Below are positions 12,801 to 24,800 of a stretch of 64,000 bases of DNA, in pieces (the first letter of the stretch is position 1; each line of letters opens with the position of its first letter). The stretch comes from Manis javanica (taxonomy: Eukaryota > Chordata > Mammalia > Pholidota > Manidae). A program made the translations under genes and the position numbers. Where the stretch lies: assembly GCF_040802235.1 (NCBI RefSeq), contig NC_133157.1, positions 22,957,501-23,021,500 on the forward strand, written 5' to 3'. Under the pieces are notes generated by a model. It did not search any database. It saw only the letters and a program-made list of their open reading frames with translations, and was not told where the DNA came from.

Positions 12801-15800
12801 TATGGTGAATAGATTTTATGAGGTATGAGGGCGAAATCAAAGAGAGCAGTTAGGAGGCTGTTGGTTCAGGTGATAGATAATGGTGACATAGATCAGGTGA
12901 GAACATTCAGTTATACTGTTGAAGTGGAGCTGATATGATTTACTGACAGTTTGGATGTGGGATGTAGTGGAAAGAAGAGTTATGGATAACTCAAAGTTTG
13001 GCGTATGAACCATGAAGTAGATGATGGTGCTATTATTTGCTGAGATGGTCAACTCTGAAGGAGGAGCAGGTGTGTTTGGAGGGTCTTCAGGGGGTCAAGG
13101 GAGTGGGTGAGATAAAGCCAGGTAAATATGGAGGCCAACCGGATCATACATGGTCCTGTATATTATATGAATGCCTCAAGGATTAATCTGTAGATGATAG
13201 GTTGAGGAATTTTGAGTCAGATGAAAGACAGCTTTGTGTTAGAAATCTTTTGATAGTATGGAAGGAATGAACAAAAGGAGTGATTGAGAAGTTGAGACTA
13301 ATGGCAGAGAGATTAATGTGGAAGCTTTTCCAATAAACCAGGCTAAACAAGCAGTCTCTGATGGATATAAAGAGCAGGAAGAGTGAACAGAATATTCACT
13401 AAGGTGTTTTAATAGCTAGAACTTGGTTATTAATTAAAGGAAAGGGACAATTCTGAGTTGACTATTGGTTTCCAGCTATAGAGAATAAGTTTTGTGTGGG
13501 GAATGGGGGATGGCCTTATTCTGTTCATGATTTATATTTCACCTACATTTTAAAAAGGATACAGCTTTTTAAATAAGCTATATTGTAAGCTATATTGAAA
13601 TAGCTTACAATAAAAAATACATGTTTTATAAGGCCATTTAAATAAGAGATAAAAATAAACATACTAGAAACATTGGCCAACATTGTTACTTTAATTAAGC
13701 ATGGAATTTATCTTTGTGTTTCCTCTAAGGCAAGGCAGAAATGTAGGAAATTAAGGGTTATATAATTCTCATTGTTTGTGGAGAGGAAGCAAAACAGCTT
13801 GTCAAGGGGAGAGTCACTTTTTCCCCCAGCACTAAATTACTGTGTGCTTATATAACACATATTAAGTAATGCAATGGACAATTCAACAGCAAATGTAGAG
13901 GTGGCGTCCTTTGTATCACACTATGTCTTATAGCAACTCTTAATTAAAGCAAGAGTAGGGATTTTTTTTTTTTAGGGGTTTACTTTTTTTTTTTTTTTTG
14001 AGAGGGCATCTCTCATATTTATTGATCAAATAGTTGTTAACAACAATAAAATTCTGTATAGGGGGGTCAATGCTCAATGCACAATCATTAAACCATCTCA
14101 AGCCTAATTCTCGTCAGTCTCCAATCTTCTGAAGCATAACGAACAAGTTCTTACATGGTGAACGAATTCTTACATAGTGAATAAGTTCTTACATGGTGAA
14201 CAGTACAAGGGCATTCATCACAGAAACTTTCAGTTTTGATCACGCATTATGAACTATAAACAATCAGGTCAAATATGAATATTTGATTTTTATACTTGAT
14301 TTATATGTGGATCCCACATTTCTCCCTTTATTATTATTATTATTTTTATTTTTAATAAAATGTTGAAGTGGTAGGTAGATGCAAGATAAAGGTAGAAAAA
14401 ATAGTTTAGTGCTGTAAGAGGGCAAATGTAGATGATCAGGTGTGTGCCTATGGACTAAGTATTAATCCAAGCTAGACAAGGGCAGCAAAACATCCACGGA
14501 TGCAGAAGATTTCTCTCAAAACGGGGGGGTGAGGTTCTGAGCCTCACCTCTGTTGATCCCCAATTTCTCACCTGCTGGCCCCCTGCGACTGTGCCTGTCT
14601 TAGGTTGTTCCTCCCTTGAGGAATCTTACCCGTCTCTGGCTAACCAGTCATCTTCCGGTGCCATACAGGGAAATGTAAAGTTGGTAAGTGAGAGAGAAGC
14701 CATATTGTTTGAAAAGGTTAGCTTTTTACTTCTTTGCAGATTTATGCCCTGTGGCTTCTATGGCCAGCACTTGTCTCGAGGTATCTTTACCACCTGGAGG
14801 AATTATGATACTCGGTAAATTCGATATGAGGCACGAATTCTATTTAAGGGTTGTAATTAGGAAGGAAGAAGAAAAGCTATAGATGTAGCATATGGAAGAA
14901 AACATGGGAGGATTGATTATTTCTTTGACATATCTTCTTGTAGAGTACCTTATGCATGTATAGGTTTTAAACTACTAACTAACTTGCTCTCACATATTAA
15001 CATAATAGGAATACGGTGACATAAACAAAGCAAATCTATAATTACCAGCCATCTCCAGTGAAGCCAAGAAAACCATTTAGGCAAAGAGTAGGGACTTTTT
15101 AATGAAAGGGCAACCCAAGTCCTATTCATCTTATTGGCTCTGTAGCATGTCAGTCTGCCCAGTGTAGGGTGAGAAAAGAGGATGGCACACTCGCCACCAT
15201 CCCATGGGTTGTGTGCTCTCCAAGTACTGTAAGCCCAGGCAGCTCCTACTGGAGCCTTTTGGAAATCTGATGTCTGATATCATGGGCTCCACATGTCTCC
15301 TCATTTGAAATGGCCTTTTTCTTCTTGAGAACTGCCTCTTATAGTTGCTCAGGTAAGAGAATGAATCTAGAAACCCAGGTGCTTCCTGGATTTGTGTAAT
15401 ATGGAAGCTCTGTTTTCTCTAACATGTACAGATTAAGACTTAAATCACTCCTGAAGTGTTTCTAGCTCACTCACAACTTCTCTGCTGGAAAATTTAATAC
15501 TCATTTAAGGGAAATTATATAGAGTGGTGATACAAAACAAAAACAAAAACTAGGGTTTTGGAGTCAGATTGCCTGAATTTCAGTCCTAACTCTTCTGCTT
15601 GGTAAAAGTGTAATATTGGACAAGCTATTAAATTTATTTAAACCTCGCTTTTCTCATCTATGCAATGGGGATAATTTTAGTGTTTATAGAGATATTTTGA
15701 AATAATTCATGTATGTGTTTAGCACATAGAAAGTACTTGATAGATATTAGATGGCATTGTAATTATTTTTTATTTTTCTTTCCCTGTGTTGAACTCTTAC

Positions 15801-18800
15801 ATTATATTCTTACTTTAAAAATATATATAATTGACATACAATGTTGTATTAGTTTCAGGTATAGAACATAATGATTTCTATATATTGGGAAATGATCACC
15901 ATAATAAGTCTAGTTAACATCCATCACCAAAAATAGTTATAAATTTTTTTCTTGTGACTTTTCTAAGATTTATTCTCTTAGCAATACAATATTATTAAAC
16001 ATAGTCGCCATGCTGTACGTCACATCCCTATGACTTACTTATTTTATAACTGGAGGTTTGTACCTTTTGACTCCACCCATTCAGTCTACCCACACCATGT
16101 TTTTACTTTTTACTTGGATGCTGGTCAAGTTTTATATTTTATGTGGGAGCTTAATAAATATGTATTATTTGACTGACTTCAGATGTTTGTATTAATATAT
16201 AATACTAACTAGTTACATAAACAAGTTAAAAACAACAGCTGTGAAACTATAAGATGACTGTGACTTTTCAGGACACTAATTTTTGAACAGTCTGCACTTT
16301 GACCAACTTGTAATATTGAGGAAGCATTTGACCTTGTTGGTGGAGCTAACCAAATGTTACCATCCCACGTATTTATGAGTTACATGCCAGGGATTTAGTC
16401 AGAAAAAAGAAAGGTTAAATAATGCCATATGTGCAGGCTCCTATGTAATATCCTTGATGACTGGAAGCCACAGGAAAAAAATAACATTTTCCAGAGGTAC
16501 AGAGGAAACTTTTTTATCCTTTCACATATTGCAAACTAGTATTTTTAACTCCTGTCCCTTTCTGCGTGAATTAAGGTTTAATTCTAACCTCTTTTTTTCT
16601 CTGTATATTTTGCTGTATAAATTCTGTATTAGTTACTTATTGCTGAGTGGTGTAACCAGCTGGTTCTGGGTCAGTGTCTCTCAGGAGGTTGTACTCAACA
16701 GGTCTACTAGGGCTTCAGTTAGTTACCTGAAGGCATGACTGGACTGCAGGGTCTGCTTCCCAGCTCTCTGTCTTGATTGTCGGCAGTTGTACAGCATGGT
16801 AGCTGGCTTCCCTCAGAGACAGAGCAACCAAGAGAGCTACCTCAGTGTCTTTAATAACCTAATCCTGGAGATGACCTACCATCCCTTCTGTCATACTTGG
16901 TATGATGTGGGAGGAGACAATACAAGGATGTAAATACCAGAGGGTGGGTATCATTGGGAGCCACTAGACTTCATCTATTAGTGGAGCATCAGCTATTATG
17001 ATATGTAACCAATTCATACCTAGTGTCTTATCTTTTGAGTTTTCCTGTGTTCAGATAGCAGGAGTGAAGAAGAAACTTTTTCAAGAGGGTTGGGATTTCA
17101 CTTGATAGAATGGTTTGTGCTGGTCATCATAAGAAGTACAAATTCAAGCATCAAGCCCTGAGGGTCAGCCTGGGGTTTGAGTTCTCAGGAAAGATGCTTT
17201 TCTTCTGTTTTCCCATCCAGAGTCCAGGCTGATCAACATGTGAACTTGCTTATTGTTTCCCTTTGCCTGTGGATGATTCTTCTAGGCCCCTTTCTCACTG
17301 AGGATGCCTCCTGTTGGGGCTTAAGCCTAGTTCTCTCTCCCTGGGTGTCCATAAAACCCAAGCCCCTTCAGGTTGTGGAGATGGAGAGTAACCCCCTACG
17401 TGGTCCCTCTTCCTCCGCACCCTTAGCCAAAGCCTTGGCAGCTGCTTACTGCTCGGCTTCTAGGTTCTTTTCTGGTTATTGGTCCCTGGGATTCCTCGCG
17501 CTTGGTCTTGTGCAGCAGGAGGCTTTTTAGATCATGTAGTGTGCCATACCACTGGAAACTAACGTTATGATACTTTTCAAACTTTGTGAAGGCAGTCAGT
17601 TTTTCACAGTTCTTAAAGATGAGCCATTATTTTATCAACAGAGAGGTTTAGATGATAATCCTTGTGCTCATCAAGAAGCTGTTTCTTGTTCCAGAAATAA
17701 GACTCCAAAGCCAGTGTCTGCGCATTGAGTCCATGACCTTGAAGATTAGAGAGAAGTCGGAATTTTAATTTAAGTTTTTCTTATTCCCAATTTCACTTTC
17801 CCCCTTTGCCTTTCTTGTTAGGAGAAACAATCGCAGCACTCACAGATGTCAGCAGCTTGAATTGTCCAGAATCTGATGGCCAGGTCACAATTTTTACAGA
17901 CAGAACAGGAGTTATAAAGGCTGCACGATTACTTCTTTCTTCAGTGACAAAAGTGTTGCTGCTGGCAGATCGAGTAGTCATCAAGCAGATAATAACATCC
18001 AGAAATAAGGTACTTGTCGTTCTGGTGTTTCTATACTGCATCTCTCGGGATTGTTCAAGAAGTGTTTTTAGGCTAATTGCAGGTAATGTGGCAGTGGTTG
18101 TTTATTTTAATTGGCTATAGTTTGGCCTATAGTTTATAAAGTGGCGTTTCTTCTGGACCTCTAAGTCCTAAATGATGTGTGTACTAGAACTGCTCTTTTG
18201 AATGCAAATAATGTTTCTTCTTAGAAAACCATTATCTGTTTGGTGAGGCTTATTGGTGAAAGTTTTTCTTGTGTACAGATTTGGGAAGAAAAGCTGACCA
18301 CCTTAACAATGTGTAGTAGAAATGTGGTTGATAAAAACAATGAATTCCTCTGTACCTTTCTTTTCCCCAAGTCAGTGGGTAATAATTCATATGCTTAAGA
18401 AAAAATTCAGTCATCTGCAAGTACAATTATCCATACTATAAAATTTCTGAATGGAGTCCCTAAATATTACTGAACCATCACAAAACTTAGAATATATCTT
18501 TAAACTCTTCTAGTTTAGAACTCTTACAGCCTCTCAGATAACTATCATGCCCCTCCCATGATCCTGGGACACAGGGTGTGTATAGCCATTTCTTTCCCTG
18601 GATAATTTCCTAGGCAGGAGGAGGGAGGGGATTGTCCCAATAGCATTCAAGGACAAATCTACCTGAAGGGTGCTGAATGAATCAAAAAGTGTAATTTTAA
18701 AGAGAGAAAGAAATTGGACGGATGGATCAGGCAGTGCTAGAGGGATTCAAAAACCTTCTCTTTGACAGATGGAGTTTCTGTTCAGTGGTGGTGGTCTGCT

Positions 18801-21800
18801 TTATCTGTGTTGGTCGCCTGGATTTCCTGAGTTGTCAGGGCAGATTAACATGCCAACATCCATCATAGCCTCATTAAAAATAAGTAAACACAGGATATCT
18901 GTGTTTTCTTTACCTAACTTTGTCTGAGTAAAACTAATCTAGTACTGTTATTTTAGAGAAAAGTATTTGAAAATATGTTTCACATCTATTTACTTTATTT
19001 CCAATGTTGAAAAACACATAATATGGTTTGTTGGCTCTACTACAAGTTCACGCTTTTTATTCACTCCTGACTGCCCAAAGCTTCTTGCCAGTTCCTGACT
19101 GGTCCAAACTGTTTTCTTGCACTTAAAGTTCCAAACCTCCCTTTCCATTCCTCACCCTGCTGATGACCTTCTTCCACTTCCCTGAGAAGAATAGAGTCCC
19201 CCCAGGTCTGGTTCACTGAACTTTAAAGCTTCTGTGTATTGTCTTTTATCCTCACTCCTTTCCTGGTTCTCTGAAGACTTGATGACCTTGGTCAGGCCTT
19301 TTCCCACCTTCTTCAGACTTTGCTATATGTAAATGATCTCTTCTCTTATATATTTAGTCATTTTTTCCTTTTAATTTCTAAGTAAGCCAAGTCTTCTTGT
19401 AAAAACAAATCATTCCCTAGATGATCCTAACTTCTGAATCTGCTGCTACTTCTTTTAGTACCTCCTTCCCTGTCTTCTCTGACTTCTCCTTCTCAGCTCA
19501 CTCTCAGGATTTAAAATTTATTTTTTCCCCTCTCTACTCAGCCTTGACATCTCAGTCTCTCACATCTAAATCTGATAATAAAATATTCTGTTTTGCAGGT
19601 TCTTGCAACTATGGAAAGACTAGAGAAAGTGAATAGCTTTCAAGAGTTTGTCCAAATATTCAGTCAATTTGGAAATGAAATGGTGGAGTTTGCACATCTT
19701 ACTGGGGATAGACAAAATGTATGTATTTGCCACATATTAAAATCTTCAAATACACATATACTTTCCACTTTGGATGGAGTTGTGATCTTTGTGATCATTT
19801 GGGTTAGTTTCTTTGCATATTAAATCTATAATCTTGGCATTGAAAGCCTTTTATAAATAAGCCAGGATAAAGTAAGTAAATCTATATGACTTTTGTTTTT
19901 TTCCATAATGGAAAAAGGTAAATATTTTTCCATCTCATACACTGGGAAATATGTTCCCACCTCATACACTGGGAAAGGTCATGCTTGTTTTTAAGGCCCA
20001 GTACTAATGTTTCCTCTTTTGTGAAACTTTGCATTTGACTCTCCTACCAGGGCTCAGGCAAATAAACTGAATCATTATCTATATTCTTAGAAGAATTTTG
20101 TTATATATCTCTGTTACTCTTTTTGTAGCTTGTTATATATTATTTTGCTGTTGTGTCTTTATGTAACTATTCTGCATTATATTAATAGAAATAACCCAAG
20201 CCATTACTTATTTGCATTGGCTCTGTGTTAGGTATTTAATATACATGATCTCATTTAATTCTGGAAACATCCCTATTAGGTATGTATTGTTATCACTGGT
20301 TCACACATGAGGAAACTGAACCTCGGAGAATAATAAACCTTCCCAAGATCACTCTTCCAGCAGATTGAACTCAGTTATGTCTGATTTTAGATTCTGTTGT
20401 TTTCAAACTACACCATGATATTAGTCTTTTATAGGTCTGCTCCTCAATTCAGATTATAAGCTCCTAAATTTAGGGAGGTAGAAGATCCTATTATATTTAG
20501 AATTGGTTCTTTGTTATTGGGGTATTTATGCATGAGTCCATCTTGTCAGCAGGTTACATATATAAGAATTAGCCTTGTCTTTGGTATAGTCCTGTGGACT
20601 ATTGTGTTGGGCATGAACTTTCCTGGTTGTAGCTGGCGTTGGAAAATGTCAGCCTAGAAAGTGACAGGCTGGATAATGCGCTTCACTTAGTGCCTCTTGG
20701 ACCATCTGGGTTTTATGGAGGCCCTTGTTTTGTTCTGTGGTCTAGCCCTCTAAAAGACTGAAATGTCATTTTCAGTTATTTGCTATCATCATACAATGTA
20801 TGGTTATTGTGTATGGCTTACAAGTGTTAGGTGTGGCATACACACTTGATGTGTTGTCAACCAGACCCATAGGTTATTTTGCAAAAAGTCCTGTCCAGTA
20901 TGTTAAAGACAATAGGATTGGATAGAAATTTAAGAATTGACCTCAACCATTATTTTTGACAGATACTCAAGATGGATGATAGTCACATGTAGGACACAGT
21001 CCTTTGGGATGTGACTTTGTGACCGGAATTCGCTTTTGGGTTATGCATAGTTTCTTATGTACTAGATGTAATTTCATTTCTTTCTTTCCTATTACTGAAA
21101 GCCATATTGGGGTGCAAATGAAAGAGAGTGATAATCTTACAGGGATAACTTTGAATCTAGCCTAATTTACTAAAACAAATAATTCTCAAACTTTAGGTCT
21201 TTGTTATTTATAAGAAAGGGCTTTCACACAATTCACAAATGAAAAAAGACTGACTAACATGACAGGTGAAAATTTTATGTAATTCAAATTTAAGTGTCCA
21301 TAAGCAAAATTTTATTGGAACAAAACTATGTTAATTTGTTTATGTGTTGTCTAGGGCAATCTTCACATTACAATGGCAGTATTAAGTAGTTGTTCCGTAT
21401 GATCTAGAAAGCCTAGAAAATTTATTGTCTGGCCTTTTGTCGAAAATGTTTTCTGACCTCTGATTCAGGTGGTCATAACTAAATTATTATGAGGATATTT
21501 GGTCCTAGATTTGATAAGCAGTATGGGTTACCCTCAGTAATAGCACATATTCTATTAAGGGCTCTATGAAGAGAAACAAAAAGAAAAAAATTAAAAACAT
21601 AGTGCCTGCTTCAGAGTTCATAATCTCACTGGGGAAAAATATATACCCAAGAAACATCTTAAGAACATTTCAGAGCAACATTGGTTAAGTTTAGGGCAAA
21701 CAACTCATACTGAGATGACTAAGCATTTAGAAGGGATTAAATCAGACATGGTTCCTAAAAGAGTTGACTTCTGAGCATCTATTCTGAAGGAAATAATAGC

Positions 21801-24800
21801 CTGTAAGTCCTCCATAAATAAGTAACTTTTTTTTTGGTATCATTAATCTACAATTACATGAGGAATATTATGTTTACTAGACTCCCCCCATCACCAAGTC
21901 TCCCCACAAACCCCAGTACAGTCACTGTCCATCAGCATAGTAAGATTCTGTAGAACCACTACTTGTCTTTGTGTTGCAAAGCCCTCCCCGTGCACCCCCC
22001 AACATTATACATGCTAATCGTAATGCTCCCTTTCCCCCCCACCCCTTATCCCTCCCTTCCCACCCATCCTCCCCAGTCCCTTTCCCTTTGGTAACTGTTA
22101 GTCCCTTCTTGGGTTCTGTAATTCTACTGCTGTTTTGTTCCTTCAGCTTTTTCTTTGTTCTTATACTCCACATATGAGTGAAATCATTTGGTACTTGTTT
22201 TTCTCCGCCTGGCTTATTTCACTGAGCATAATGCCCTCTAGCTCCATCCATGTTGTTGCAAATGGTAGGATCTGTTTTCTTCTTATGGTGAATAATATTC
22301 CATTGTGTCTATGTACCACATCTTCTTTTTCCATTCATCTACTGATGGACACTTAGGTTGCTTCCATTTCTTGACTATTGTAAATAGTACTGTGATAAAC
22401 ATAGGGGTACATATGTCTTTTTCAAACTGGGCTGCTGCATTCTTAGGGTAAATTCCTAGAAGTGGAATTCCTAGGTCAAATGGTATTTCTATTTTGAGCA
22501 TTTTGAGGAACCTCCATACTGCTTTCCACAATGGTTGAACTAGTTTACATTTCCACCAGCAGTCTAGGAGGGTTCCCCTTTCTCCACAACCTCACCAACA
22601 TTTGTTGTTGTTTGTCTTTTGGATGGTGGCGATCCTTGCTGATGTGAGGTGATATCTCATTGTGGTTTCAATTTGCATTTCTTTGATGACTAGCGATGTG
22701 AAGCATGTTTTCATGTGTCTGTTGGCTTCTGAATTTCTTCTTTGGAGAACTGTCTGTTCAGCTCCTCTGCCCATTTTTTAATTGGATTATTTGCTTTTTG
22801 TTTGTTGAGGTGCATGAGCTCTTTATATATTTTGGATGTCAACCCTTTATCGGATCTGTCTTTATGAATATATTCCCCCTTACTGTAGGATGCCTTTTTG
22901 TTCTATTGATGGTGTCCTTCACTGTACAGAAGCTTTTCAGCTTGATATAGTCTCACTTGTTCATTTTTGCTTTTGTTTCCCTTGCCTGGGGAGATATGTT
23001 TATGAAGAAGGCGCTCATGTTTATGTCCAAGAGATTTTTGCCTATGTTTTTTTCTAGAGTTTTATGGTTTCATGACTTACATTCAGGTCTTTGATCCATT
23101 TTGAATTTACTTTTGGGTATGGGTTAGACAATGATCTAGTTTCATTCTCTTACATGTAGCTGTCCAGTTTTGCCAACACCAGCTGTTGAAGAGGCTGTCA
23201 TTTCCCCATTGTATGTCCATGGCTCCTTTATTGTTTATTAATTGACTGTATATGTTTGGATTAATATCTGGACTCTCTCTTCTGTTCCACTGGTCTGTGG
23301 GTCTGTTCTTGTGCCAGTACCAAATTGTCTTGATTATTGTAGCTTTGTAGTAGAGCTTGAAGTTAGGAAGCGAGATGCCCCCTGCTTTATTCTTCCTTCT
23401 CAGGATTGCTTTGGCTATTTGGGGTCTTTGGCGGTTCCATATGAATTTTAAAACTGTTTGTTCCAGTTTGTTGAAGAATGTTGTTGGTATTTTGATAGGC
23501 ATTGCATTGAATCTGTAGATTACTGTAGGCAGGATGGCCCTTTTGACAATTTTAATTCTTCCTAGCCAAGAGCATGTAATGAGTTTCCATTTGTTAGTGT
23601 CCTCTTTAATTTATCTTAAATAAGTAACTTTTAATTAAGTAAAGCATAGGATAGTTGTTCCTGGATGGGAGTAAACTGTGTGCACATGGGCACGAGAGCA
23701 TCAGGTGTGCAGGTCACCAGAGTGGGGGCCACATGGCAGTGTCCCACTTGTCCTCAGTTGCTGTTTCTGCCACCCTTATTAAGGGCAGCTGTTTCTTTCC
23801 ATTTTGTTGTGTTGATGTATTTAAACTGAAGTAGTGACATTTTATAAAATTTGGGTTTTTTCCTCACTTTGTCACTTTTAAACAATGCTATGGAATTGCT
23901 AAATAAATGAATTTTCAAGAAATTAGATTCTTTACATATTCCTAGACTGCTCAATGATTTTGTTTCATTTTTAGGATTTGAAAGATGAAAAGAAAAAGGC
24001 AAAAATGGCAGCAGCTAGGGCAGTTCTTGAAAAGTGTACAATGATGCTTCTGACAGCTTCAAAGGTAAGAACATTTTTGTCTTACTGTGCTGTAAATTAA
24101 TTGGAAAACCTGATTAAGTGCATCTGATTTATATATTTTACATTTTAAAAAAGATCAAAGTGATAAATTGGAATATAGGCTGTAATAATCAAATCTCAAT
24201 TATTCTTTAGCAAGAATGTTAACTTCCTCCCCCAGTTCTAAAGAGCCATTAATCTACGAGTCAGCTGTAATTGAGCAACTGAGCAGACAATGGTGTATTA
24301 GATGCTGTGAATCAAGGCTTGATTCACATGGTCGCTGCCTGCAGGTCTTACCAGTCTCACTGGGGAGCCAGCACACATGCTTTAGAAAAAGCTAGGCAAG
24401 TTAGAATCTGCTAAGTAACAATGGAGTAGTAGGTCAGCCATTAGTTTGTTTACTCTGTAAATTCATACCTCTAATTCCTTATTCTACTGCTAACAAAATT
24501 GTCAATCAAACACTTACAATTCCAAATAGCAGTTGATTGGCAAATTTGTACAATTCAGGAATGAACAAATGAAAGTTCAGAATTGCCTTTTGTGCCCAGA
24601 GTATTTACTTTATGCTAGAATCCATGAGGCCACAAAACCAAAATTCACTGGAGCCCACTTGGAAGGCACTGTTCGTAGGTAGGCCCTTGAGTAGTTTTTT
24701 ATTCACATCGTTTTTTAAAAGTCTAGGATGTATCCAGAGTCATATAACATCTGTTCATTTTCTCTCATTCTTTTTTAGTTCTTGCGCATGTAAGGCAACA

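Larger units (their letters stand above)
11600..17821 (+). other. CTNNAL1: CTNNAL1 intron 2
   Basis: Contains an inverted L2 with a nested MER20, the 1.1-kb retroposon, a MIR, an L1 3' UTR fossil and an ancient repeat, each listed. Stretches 11600-12075, 13350-13945, 15095-15540, 16100-16620 and 16990-17820 show no recognised element; 17177-17525 is a GC-richer patch. Confidence 0.8.
19719..23974 (+). other. CTNNAL1: CTNNAL1 intron 4
   Basis: Carries a MIR, a hAT-like fossil and a well-bounded L1 insertion, all listed. Stretches 19719-20190, 20420-21180 and 23633-23970 show nothing recognised. Confidence 0.75.

Noticed and set aside
23107-23502. 131-codon minus-strand frame as a host gene
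   Set aside because: L1 ORF2 remnant inside the L1 flanked by the 16-bp duplication.
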